Shown in pieces: positions 1 through 5,610 of a stretch of DNA of 5,610 bases. The DNA lies in NCBI GenBank assembly GCA_021161165.1, contig JAGHBF010000085.1, forward strand, positions 1 to 5,610, in the 5' to 3' direction. The position numbers were made by a program, and so were the translations under genes. The notes under the pieces were generated by a model, which was given only the letters and a program-made list of their open reading frames with translations, did no database searches and was not told where the DNA came from. Origin of the DNA: Candidatus Aminicenantota bacterium. GTDB taxonomy: Bacteria; Acidobacteriota; Aminicenantia; S016-38. The number at the start of each line of letters is the position of its first letter. Within the stretch, counting starts at the first letter, position 1.

Positions 1-60
1 AGCATGCAGTAATTTAATTTACCAGTGGTTTAATTCCTGAATTGTTCTAAAATTAAAATT

Positions 61-68
61 GGGAGGTG
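61..68 (+). promoter_or_regulatory. Shine-Dalgarno sequence of the Cys-rich protein gene
   Basis: GGGAGGTG lies just ahead of the ATG at 72. It contains GGAGGTG, a perfect 7-base match to the usual 16S anti-Shine-Dalgarno sequence. The GGAGG core ends 5 bases before the start codon. This fixes the start of the downstream gene and supports it as truly translated. I see no convincing promoter in the 60 bases upstream: there are AT-rich -10-like words such as TAAAAT at 48-53, but no matching -35, and that -10 would put the transcript start too close to the ribosome site. Confidence 0.8.
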
Positions 69-71
69 TGA

Positions 72-530
72 ATGAGTCAAAGTTTTGATAAAAAAGGTAG
101 ATTGAAAATTCCTGCGAGGGAGGTTCCCCGCGAGGAGCTTATAGTTACAAAAGCAATGTGCGCTGAGGGGCATGACCTTATCTCAGAGGAACATAAAATA
201 AATGGCTATCCTGGAATCGAACTGGCCTTCAGGAAATTAAATGGTGAAGAAGGGGTAGTTGTCCTTTCTCCAATACTTGGAGACAGCACATCTGTTTTTC
301 TCAAGGGAGAGGTTGAAGAGGGAGAGACTGTAAAATTTCTGTGTTTTATTTGTGACAGGGAACTTCCCATTTTATCTACCTGTGACCATTGCGGAGAGGG
401 GTATATTTATGTTCTCTTCCTTGATGATACCTTCAGCTTTAACAACGCAATAACCTTCTGTAGCAAGAAAGGCTGCCCTAATAGTTCAATAAGAAAGTCT
501 GACAAAATAATAACAGCCCTGGGGCTTTAA
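72..530 (+). CDS. Cys-rich, probably zinc-binding protein of unknown function
   Basis: A 152-residue soluble protein with no signal peptide or membrane segment; I do not recognise a named family. Seven cysteines are arranged like metal ligands: C30 with H34 (CAEGH), a CxxC pair at C91/C94 (CFIC), a second CxxC pair at C104/C107 (CDHC), and C130/C135 (CSKKGC). The two CxxC knuckles 10 residues apart are typical of a zinc ribbon. C30/H34 plus C130/C135 could form a second site, but that pairing is inference. Residues 45-90 alternate hydrophobic and charged positions, suggesting beta strands before the knuckles. The basic N-terminus (residues 1-20) looks disordered. The start at 72 is set by a strong Shine-Dalgarno. 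The gene stands alone on its strand and converges with priA, with 7 bases between stops. A role in nucleic-acid or protein binding is possible for a zinc-ribbon fold, but nothing here demonstrates it. Confidence 0.8.
   Translation: MSQSFDKKGRLKIPAREVPREELIVTKAMCAEGHDLISEEHKINGYPGIELAFRKLNGEEGVVVLSPILGDSTSVFLKGEVEEGETVKFLCFICDRELPILSTCDHCGEGYIYVLFLDDTFSFNNAITFCSKKGCPNSSIRKSDKIITALGL
504..526 (-). terminator. Candidate intrinsic terminator for the minus-strand operon
   Basis: Read on the minus strand, AGCCC-CA-GGGCT (plus positions 526-515) can form a short GC-rich hairpin: 5 bp with a 2-base loop, or more realistically 4 bp with a 4-base loop. It is followed by G and then the T-rich run TTATTATTTT (513-504). 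This is the layout of a Rho-independent terminator just downstream of the priA stop, within the 3' coding end of the convergent gene. The stem is short and the T-run is interrupted by A, so the call is tentative. Confidence 0.35.
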
Positions 531-551
531 AATCGCTTTAAAGGACCTGGG
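517..551. repeat. Inverted repeat (hairpin) spanning the convergent gene ends
   Basis: CTTTAAA at 525-531 and its exact reverse complement TTTAAAG at 537-543 flank a 5-base loop. The stem can extend outward past mismatches: 521-522 with 546-547 (GG/CC) and 517-519 with 549-551 (CCC/GGG). The TAA stops of both converging genes (528-530 plus; 540-538 minus) sit in the two arms. There is no T-run after it on the plus strand, so it is not a classical terminator in that direction. It could fold the 3' end of either transcript or act with the GC-rich hairpin next to it. Confidence 0.4.
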
Positions 552-2658
552 ATGGAGAGACTATGATAGAAGTCCCCCTGAAGATATGAAAGTTTTGCCT
601 GTAGAGTTTTTTAAATTCTTCCCAGTGGCTTTCCCCTTCGAACTCAACAAATATATGAGCTCTCCATTTACCAGCAAGTTTTTTAAAGGGAGCCATTGCA
701 GGTCCCCTTTTCCTGAAATCCTTCAATAATTCAAAGATTTTTCTTGACTTCTCTCCGAGATTTTTCCTGTCCTTATCCTCAATCAGAATTCTTACTAATT
801 TCACGAAGGGTGGGTAGAGGAGTTTTCTTCTTAATTCTATCTCCCTTAAAAAGAATGCTTCATAGTCCTGTTCAGCTGCGAGTTTTATTGCATGATGCTC
901 AGGAAAATTAGTCTGGACAAATGCTTTGCCTTCCACAGTTCTTCCGGCTCTTCCAATCATCTGTGTTATAAGTTGAAAAGTTCTTTCTGAGGCAGTGAAA
1001 TCAGGAAAATTTAAAAGAAGGTCGGGAAAGAAGACTCCAACGAGTGTAACTCCAGGGAAATTATGTCCTTTGGAAATAAGCTGAGTTCCTACAAGCACGT
1101 TTATTTTTCCGTCATAAAAGTCTCTGAGAATCTGTCGGGCTCTTTTTTTGCTCCTTCCAACATCGGCATCAAACCTTTCCACTCTAAGATCGGGAAATCT
1201 GTCTCTAAAGGATTCTACGAGCCGTTGAAGGCCCGGGGCCCCTGCGGGTTTCATCTCTGAATCGCAATGAGGACAGACTGAAGGAGGTTGTTCCCTATAC
1301 CCACAGTAATGGCATTCAAGGTAATTTTCTTCTTTATGGTATGTTAAAGGTATTTCACAGTGGGGACACAATGCAACATATCCGCATTGAGGACAGTAGT
1401 AGTAAGAGGAAAAACCCCTTCTGTTCATAAGGACCAGAGCCTGATTTCCCCTGGCGTATTCCTCTTCTAGGGCTCTTGCGAACTCATCTGATATAAGATG
1501 CTTCTTTTTCCTCATTGATATGACAGCTGCTCTTGGCAGTGGCAGATTATTTAATCTTCTGGTAATTTTGTGGAGAGCAAATTCTCCTTTTTTAGCCCTA
1601 TAATATGTCTCAATGCTGGGTGTGGCAGTTGAGAGAACCACTGTGGCATCTTCAATTTTCGCCCGTTCTATCGCCACATCCAGGGTTCTGTATCTTGGAG
1701 AGGTTTCCTGATCATAGGAAAGGTCATGTTCCTCGTCAACCACAATAAGCATCAGGTTTTTCACAGGAGCGAAGAGAGCAGAGCGGGGACCAAGAGCGAT
1801 TTTTGATTCTCCTCTTTTAAGTCTTTCCCAGCTGCCACTCTTCATGCCTCGTGTCTGTAAAGAGTGAATAACCTCCACGTTACCGAATTTCTTTGAAAGA
1901 AGCTGATATGGGAAAGGCACCATTGAAATTTCAGGAACCAGATAGATAACACCTCCGCCTTTATTTATAACTTCCTCTATTACATCAAGTAGGACAAAGC
2001 TCTTTCCGCTTCCTGTAACACCAAAAAGCAGATGAGTGGAGAATTTTCCCAGAGATTTTTTTATTTCTTCTGCAGCATTCTTTCCTTCAATGTCTATTTC
2101 TGCATGAGGTATTTGAGGAAAAAGATAGGGATCCCTTTTACCTGACCACGATGTAAGCTTGCTTTCCTCTTCAAATCCTATTATAAAACTAAGGGATAAA
2201 AGTTTTCTCAAGTAATAATCGATTCTTTTTCCGAGTTTTCTTCTTATGTAAGTCTTTGTATAAGGAACTTTGAGAAGGAGCGTTATTAGTTTTTTCTCTG
2301 TTTCATTGCCATCAATAGCGCAGAAAATTCCTTCAGGGGTTGGAGCAAATTTTTTTATATCGGGAGAAAGTCTACCAGGGGGTACCATTAATTGTGCATA
2401 CATCCCTCTGGGGTGCAGATAAATTTCTTCCAGTTTTTCAGCCAGCCTCATCATTTGATGGCTGATTCTTTCTTGATAAATAGTTAAAATTGGTTTTACC
2501 TGGAATTCCTCTGGTAGTGTTCTTTCCCACACAACGCCCTGGAGTGTTTTACCTCTAAAATTAACTCTGACAATTGTACCCGGTTGAATTTGCTCTTCAG
2601 AATAATATGTGAAAAGAGATGGGATGGGAACAGGAAGAGCCACTTTATAATAATTCAT
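538..2658 (-). CDS. priA: Primosomal protein N' (replication restart helicase PriA)
   Basis: PriA is a cytoplasmic superfamily-2 3'-to-5' DNA helicase that recognises stalled or repaired forks and starts reloading of the replicative helicase. The 706 residues are close to the family norm (E. coli about 730). The N-terminal 3'-end-binding domain is about 1-100. Walker A GVTGSGKS is at 213-220, the DEEH box at 308-311, STATPS at 343-348 (motif III), and NRRG at 412-415. The eight-cysteine two-zinc module is complete: C422/C425, C431/C434, C449/C452, C462/C465. GTQLISKGHNFP is at 524-535, QMIGRAGR at 566-573, and YPPF at 615-618 opens the C-terminal domain. Several usually conserved positions differ: SYKQ is SYDQ, GSATPS is STATPS, and the GTE after the zinc module reads GLQ. 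The ATP and zinc residues are intact, so an active enzyme is likely. Its ATG overlaps the upstream stop as ATGA, without a visible Shine-Dalgarno, suggesting translational coupling. It is last in the operon. Confidence 0.97.
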   Translation of the reverse strand: MNYYKVALPVPIPSLFTYYSEEQIQPGTIVRVNFRGKTLQGVVWERTLPEEFQVKPILTIYQERISHQMMRLAEKLEEIYLHPRGMYAQLMVPPGRLSPDIKKFAPTPEGIFCAIDGNETEKKLITLLLKVPYTKTYIRRKLGKRIDYYLRKLLSLSFIIGFEEESKLTSWSGKRDPYLFPQIPHAEIDIEGKNAAEEIKKSLGKFSTHLLFGVTGSGKSFVLLDVIEEVINKGGGVIYLVPEISMVPFPYQLLSKKFGNVEVIHSLQTRGMKSGSWERLKRGESKIALGPRSALFAPVKNLMLIVVDEEHDLSYDQETSPRYRTLDVAIERAKIEDATVVLSTATPSIETYYRAKKGEFALHKITRRLNNLPLPRAAVISMRKKKHLISDEFARALEEEYARGNQALVLMNRRGFSSYYYCPQCGYVALCPHCEIPLTYHKEENYLECHYCGYREQPPSVCPHCDSEMKPAGAPGLQRLVESFRDRFPDLRVERFDADVGRSKKRARQILRDFYDGKINVLVGTQLISKGHNFPGVTLVGVFFPDLLLNFPDFTASERTFQLITQMIGRAGRTVEGKAFVQTNFPEHHAIKLAAEQDYEAFFLREIELRRKLLYPPFVKLVRILIEDKDRKNLGEKSRKIFELLKDFRKRGPAMAPFKKLAGKWRAHIFVEFEGESHWEEFKKLYRQNFHIFRGTSIIVSPSQVL

Positions 2659-3107
2659 TTTCGGATTATCATTCGCCCGAGAGAAATTATAGATAGAAAA
2701 GCAGGAGAAAGGAGAAGAAATGAAGTTGCGATTTGTTGAAAACTGAATAAAAGTAACTTCATTGCCTCTATTCTGAGTCCATGGGCTATATTTGGTCCGA
2801 CAATTACAGCAAGCATTACAAGAAAGCTTGAGATAAGGAAAAAGGCAAGTGCGAGCAGAAGAGAATTTAGAAATGATTTAACCAGATTTTCATTTGAGTA
2901 TTCTATTCTGTAAAATAGAATCGAAAATACTGAAAAGACCAGGGATATAGACCCACCGATCAAAGCTTGTTTTAAAGTAGCAGCGTGATTCAGAATTACA
3001 TATGATAGGGTTAATGAAGCAAAGAAGATAACCAGAAAGAAGAGAGCTATAGACCAGTGAGGAAATTTTTCCCAGAACTTTGTCTTTTCTTCAATGTCAA
3101 AAAGCAT
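2655..3107 (-). CDS. Four-helix integral membrane protein of unknown function
   Basis: A small inner-membrane protein that I cannot assign to a family. Numbered from the longer possible start (ATG at 3128, 157 residues), hydrophobic segments lie at about 26-46, 55-73, 86-110 and 125-150. A charged N-terminus (IEEKTKFWEKF) precedes the first and a basic RMIIRK ends the protein. No catalytic motif, cysteine or recognisable pore signature is visible. Two starts are possible. ATG at 3107 (150 residues) has GGA 6 bases upstream and overlaps the dipeptidase gene by 11 bases. ATG at 3128 has only AGG 3 bases upstream and overlaps by 32. I prefer 3107 for spacing and overlap, but only weakly. Its stop overlaps the priA start (ATGA), so it is embedded in the operon between the dipeptidase and priA. 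That position suggests co-expression, not a shared function. Confidence 0.8.
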   Translation of the reverse strand: MLFDIEEKTKFWEKFPHWSIALFFLVIFFASLTLSYVILNHAATLKQALIGGSISLVFSVFSILFYRIEYSNENLVKSFLNSLLLALAFFLISSFLVMLAVIVGPNIAHGLRIEAMKLLLFSFQQIATSFLLLSPAFLSIISLGRMIIRK

Positions 3108-4263
3108 TATTTTTCCAGTAGGCTTCATCAGCCTTTTTAAATACTCTGAGGAAATTCTCTCCCAGGATCTTTTTTATTTGCTCCTCTGTGAAACCTTCTT
3201 TTAGCAACTCATACACAAGGTTTTTAAACATTGCTACATCCTCCAGACCTTCAGGGGTGAATGAGATTCCCTCAAAGTCACTTCCCAGTCCTACGTGTTC
3301 CACTCCAACAAGGTTGCTTATGTATTTAATGTGTCTTACAACATCCTTTACAGTTGCCTTTGGTAAGTTTTTCATTTCCTGCCTTATTATTTCTCTCGCA
3401 TTTTCTCCGTATTTTTCCCTGAGCTCATTGTATCTACTCATGAGTTTTTCCCATTCCTTACTTACCTTTTCTGAAAGAAACACAGGGAAGAAGTTTATTC
3501 CTATAACTCCGTCTTTAGCTGCTATGGCCTTTATCAAATCATCAGGGAGGTTTCTTGCAACGTTGTTAAGAGCTCTGACGCAGGAGTGAGAAGCCACAGG
3601 GGGTAAAGTGGTAAGCTCAATTGCCTGTGCCGCAGCTTTATCAGAGAGATGGGATACATCAACAAGAATGCCAAGCTCGTTCATTCTTTTAACCATTTCT
3701 TTACCTTCGGGACTGAGTCCTCCCCATTTTTCTATATCCGTGGACGAATCAGAATATTTGTTTGTTTTCATGTGAGTGAGTATTGCCATTCTAAGGCCAA
3801 GTCTTTTCCAGATGAGGAGTTGAGAAGGATTTTCTATTGGAGTGGAATTTTCCATGGTGATAATAATAGCCATCTTTCCCTGTTGTTTGGCCCTTAGAAT
3901 GTCCTTATAAGAGTATGCTATAAGAACCCTGTCTTTATTCTGGTAGGCGAATTCATAGACCTTTTCAAGTGCATGAAGACCCTGTTCTGCAGGGTGATTA
4001 TTGTCATACCTGTGGTTGGTATAGATTGCAAAACACGGAGCAGTGAGCCCTCCAAGGAAAGCTCTCGGAAGGTCAAAATGGCCCTTTGTCCTTTTTACGG
4101 AAACATTTTCTTTAAGCATTGTTGTTGGAACATCCTCATGGGCGTCTATTATTATGGAGTTTTTTACTATCTCTTCAGCTTTTTGCCATAAAGGGTCAGT
4201 TTGTTGAGAGAAGAGCAGAAAAGGAATTAATAAAATTAATAATAAAGTGGCTATTTTTTTCAT
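3097..4263 (-). CDS. Secreted membrane dipeptidase, peptidase family M19 (renal dipeptidase-like)
   Basis: This is a zinc metallopeptidase of the amidohydrolase fold that cleaves dipeptides, in this family often tolerating a D-residue at the C-terminal position. Residues 1-19 form a Sec-type signal peptide (MKK, hydrophobic core, then LLFS before QQ). There is no lipobox Cys, so the product is likely periplasmic or secreted. The binuclear zinc ligands of renal dipeptidase are all recognisable: H42 and D44 (AHED), bridging E138 (TMENS), H205 (DVSHLS) and H226 (ASHS). H164 (LTH) matches the substrate-contacting His, R237 the conserved Arg, and D329 (GSDFEG) the catalytic Asp. At 388 residues it is full length for a bacterial M19 enzyme. 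The start is firm: AGGAGG 7 bases upstream, with the ATG overlapping the CoA-transferase stop as ATGA. Peptide scavenging is the likely role; exact substrates cannot be read from sequence. The family call is secure. Confidence 0.95.
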   Translation of the reverse strand: MKKIATLLLILLIPFLLFSQQTDPLWQKAEEIVKNSIIIDAHEDVPTTMLKENVSVKRTKGHFDLPRAFLGGLTAPCFAIYTNHRYDNNHPAEQGLHALEKVYEFAYQNKDRVLIAYSYKDILRAKQQGKMAIIITMENSTPIENPSQLLIWKRLGLRMAILTHMKTNKYSDSSTDIEKWGGLSPEGKEMVKRMNELGILVDVSHLSDKAAAQAIELTTLPPVASHSCVRALNNVARNLPDDLIKAIAAKDGVIGINFFPVFLSEKVSKEWEKLMSRYNELREKYGENAREIIRQEMKNLPKATVKDVVRHIKYISNLVGVEHVGLGSDFEGISFTPEGLEDVAMFKNLVYELLKEGFTEEQIKKILGENFLRVFKKADEAYWKNNAF

Positions 4264-5420
4264 GTTATTCCCTCCTTTTTCATTTGTTCTATTTCCTTTT
4301 CATTATAACCCAGCCAGGTTAATATTTCCCTGGTGTTTTCACCTAAAAGAGGTGGATGATTTTTAATCGGTGCTCTTTTACCATCGTAAATTCCGGGATT
4401 CCTCATTATTCTGATACTTCCTGCAGTAGGATGATTTTTCTCAGTTATAAGACCAGATTTCACTCCGAAGTTTTCAATTGATTCAGCGACATTTAAAACA
4501 GGGCCACAGGGGATGTTTAGTTTTTCAAGGTTTTCAAGCCAGAATTTCATGGGTTTTCTTTCAATTTCCCTTTGAATCAGGGGTATTAATTCTTCTCTGT
4601 TTTTCAATCTGTCCCTGTTAGTTGCAAATTTGCTGTCCTTCAGTGCTTTTACATTTAGGAAATCCACAAATTTTTTCCACTGAGAATCGTTGCCTATTCC
4701 TATTATTAAATAACCATCCGAAGCCCTGAAGAGCTGATATGGAACTATATTTGGATGCTGATTTCCCATTCTCTGAGGGATAAGTCCTCCTATTAAATAG
4801 TTATAGGCAATATTTACCAGAGAAAAAAGAGAGGTGTCCATAAGAGAGACATCTATTCTTGCTCCTTTCCCTTCTTTTTCACGTCTATAGAGTGCAGCTA
4901 TTGTAGCATAAACAGCTGTGTATGCGGTAAGTACGTCGGTTATCGCTACCCCTACTTTCATAGGTTCATCCTCTGGTTTTCCAGTTATGCTCATTAGCCC
5001 GCTCATGGCCTGAATTATAATGTCATATCCAGGTCTGTTGGAAAAGGGGCCAAATCCACTTATGGAGACCCAAATTATGTCTGGCTTTATTTTTTTAACC
5101 TGTTCATAGGATATTCCGAGTTTTTCCTGCGTTGCTGGTAGAAAATTATGGATGAGAATGTCGCTTTTATTGATAAGTTTGTGGAGGACATCTTTACCCT
5201 TTATAAGGTCAAGGGTAATTGACTTCTTCCCTCTGTTTGCGCTCATGTAGTAAGCTGCTTCTCCTCCTGCAAAAGGAGGACCCCAACCACGTGTTTCATC
5301 TCCTGTTCCTGGTTTTTCTACCTTAATAACCTCGGCCCCAAGGTCTGCAAGTATTGAGCCAGCAAGAGGTCCTGCAAGGACCCTGCTCAAATCAAGTACC
5401 GTTATTCTTTCAAGAAACAT
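4260..5420 (-). CDS. Family III CoA-transferase (CaiB/BaiF type, SUGCT-like)
   Basis: This cytoplasmic enzyme moves CoA between carboxylic acids, activating one acid at the expense of another acyl-CoA. The whole 386-residue chain matches a standard-length family III protein. The N-terminal signature is at about 10-44, including RVLAGP, ADLGAEVIKVEKP and GDETR; NRGKKSITLDL follows at 62-72, GYD at 131-133 and GVAITD at 157-162. D195 in SLMDTS aligns with the catalytic Asp169 of formyl-CoA transferase; D190 is a nearby second aspartate. The stretch NIVPYQLF with GIGNDSQW (about 224-248) recalls the succinyl-CoA:glutarate CoA-transferase (SUGCT) branch, judged from memory. Exact substrates remain unknown; dicarboxylate or carnitine-like acids are possible. 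The start is supported by family length (the LDLSRVLAGP core begins at residue 9), although the ribosome site is weak (GAGAG about 12 bases upstream). It is the first gene of the minus-strand operon, and its stop overlaps the dipeptidase start. Confidence 0.93.
   Translation of the reverse strand: MFLERITVLDLSRVLAGPLAGSILADLGAEVIKVEKPGTGDETRGWGPPFAGGEAAYYMSANRGKKSITLDLIKGKDVLHKLINKSDILIHNFLPATQEKLGISYEQVKKIKPDIIWVSISGFGPFSNRPGYDIIIQAMSGLMSITGKPEDEPMKVGVAITDVLTAYTAVYATIAALYRREKEGKGARIDVSLMDTSLFSLVNIAYNYLIGGLIPQRMGNQHPNIVPYQLFRASDGYLIIGIGNDSQWKKFVDFLNVKALKDSKFATNRDRLKNREELIPLIQREIERKPMKFWLENLEKLNIPCGPVLNVAESIENFGVKSGLITEKNHPTAGSIRIMRNPGIYDGKRAPIKNHPPLLGENTREILTWLGYNEKEIEQMKKEGIT
4271..4276 (-). 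promoter_or_regulatory. Strong Shine-Dalgarno of the dipeptidase gene, inside the upstream gene
   Basis: On the minus strand AGGAGG sits 7 bases before the dipeptidase ATG (4263-4261). It lies wholly within the last codons of the CoA-transferase (the Lys-Lys-Glu-Gly-Ile-Thr tail), and the start and stop codons share ATGA. This is the only strong ribosome site inside the operon; the two downstream genes have weak or no sites. Confidence 0.8.
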
Positions 5421-5610
5421 ATAAATATTTTACTCTCTTTTTCAATTTTCAGTTTAATTGTTTTCTGTGGTTAAAATAAAAGTTTTATCAGAAAACGCTT
5501 ACAGGAAGTTCAAATCCTTTGAAAAGTACCTGCCGAAAATTGCCGTGAGTAATTCCATGACAAAACAGGCTTCAGTTATCCATAGAAATTGATAAAGCCC
5601 ACAATAAGTG
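5421..5610. other. AT-rich upstream region at the window's right edge, no secure gene
   Basis: These 190 bases hold the leader and probable promoter of the minus-strand operon. Two short open frames exist but neither is supported. One is a 44-codon plus-strand frame (5458-5592) with only TTG or GTG starts near its beginning and no Shine-Dalgarno. The other is a minus-strand frame open from the right edge to a TAA at 5501-5499 (36 codons), which could be the tail of a gene beginning outside the window. No tRNA, hairpin terminator or direct repeat is evident. Confidence 0.5.
5484..5513 (-). promoter_or_regulatory. Candidate sigma-70-type promoter for the four-gene operon
   Basis: On the minus strand TTGAAC (5513-5508, four of six matches to TTGACA) is followed after 18 bases by GATAAA (5489-5484, four of six matches to TATAAT). 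Transcription would start near 5477, leaving a leader of roughly 55 AT-rich bases before the ATG at 5420. I see no operator-like palindrome or riboswitch in the leader. The match is moderate and the region AT-rich, so chance is not excluded. Confidence 0.35.

Noticed and set aside
2..40. Plus-strand frame open from the left edge to a TGA at 38-40, as the tail of an upstream gene
   Set aside because: Only 12 codons are visible, too few to support a coding call.
29..53. Promoter for the Cys-rich gene (TTTAAT at 29-34 or TAAAAT at 48-53 as -10)
   Set aside because: No acceptable -35 lies 16 to 18 bases upstream of either. The second would start transcription about where the Shine-Dalgarno begins.
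1063..1260. Plus-strand open frame of 65 codons
   Set aside because: It lies entirely antisense within priA, over the segment that encodes the conserved post-zinc helicase region, and has no Shine-Dalgarno or recognisable protein features.
3188..3589. Plus-strand open frame of 133 codons
   Set aside because: It is antisense to the conserved C-terminal half of the dipeptidase. Its Ser/Leu/Phe-rich composition is what the complement of a Lys/Glu-rich gene produces.
3649..4322. Three further plus-strand open frames of 67 to 82 codons
   Set aside because: They overlap each other or lie antisense to the dipeptidase and the CoA-transferase end. None has a ribosome site or a coherent protein pattern.
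5458..5592. Plus-strand 44-codon frame as a gene
   Set aside because: It has only TTG/GTG starts near its beginning, no Shine-Dalgarno, and overlaps the likely operon promoter. Such a length is expected by chance; it is kept only as a low-interest finding.
5499..5609. Minus-strand frame open from the right edge, as a partial gene
   Set aside because: Thirty-six open codons are not significant on their own, no family was recognised, and its end overlaps the candidate promoter -35 element.

Overview
This window looks like an ordinary stretch of a bacterial chromosome. It is AT-leaning (about 40% GC by eye), almost fully coding, and rich in Lys/Glu/Ile/Phe codons. Clear Shine-Dalgarno sequences, a bacterial-type PriA and a secreted M19 dipeptidase with a Sec-type signal peptide point to a bacterium, probably with a diderm envelope. 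The short hydrophobic leader ending in FS-QQ and the pairing of peptidase with acyl-CoA genes would fit an uncultured anaerobic peptide fermenter. Aminicenantota-like or Bacteroidota-like lineages are a guess only. I see no mobile element, CRISPR array, tRNA or rRNA.

Layout: a single plus-strand gene (72-530) encodes a small Cys-rich, probably zinc-binding protein of unknown function. It converges on a minus-strand block that fills 538-5420, with only 7 bases between the two stop codons. The block reads right to left: a CaiB/BaiF-type family III CoA-transferase (5420-4260), a secreted M19 membrane-dipeptidase-type enzyme (4263-3097), a four-helix membrane protein of unknown function (about 3107-2655), and the primosomal replication-restart helicase PriA (2658-538). 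Every junction in the block overlaps (4 bp ATGA, 11 or 32 bp, 4 bp ATGA), so it is almost certainly one transcript with translational coupling. A plausible promoter lies at 5484-5513. A short GC-rich hairpin with a T-rich tail, inside the 3' end of the plus-strand gene, may end the minus-strand transcript.

How the genes fit together: the CoA-transferase and dipeptidase could both serve amino-acid or peptide catabolism (peptide cleavage outside the cytoplasm, acyl-CoA activation inside). PriA is housekeeping and has no obvious link to them; it may simply use the shared transcript. I found no convincing new biological system here. The points most worth a second look are the orphan Cys-rich protein, the several departures from consensus in the PriA helicase motifs, the apparent lack of a ribosome binding site for priA, and the hairpin at the convergent junction.
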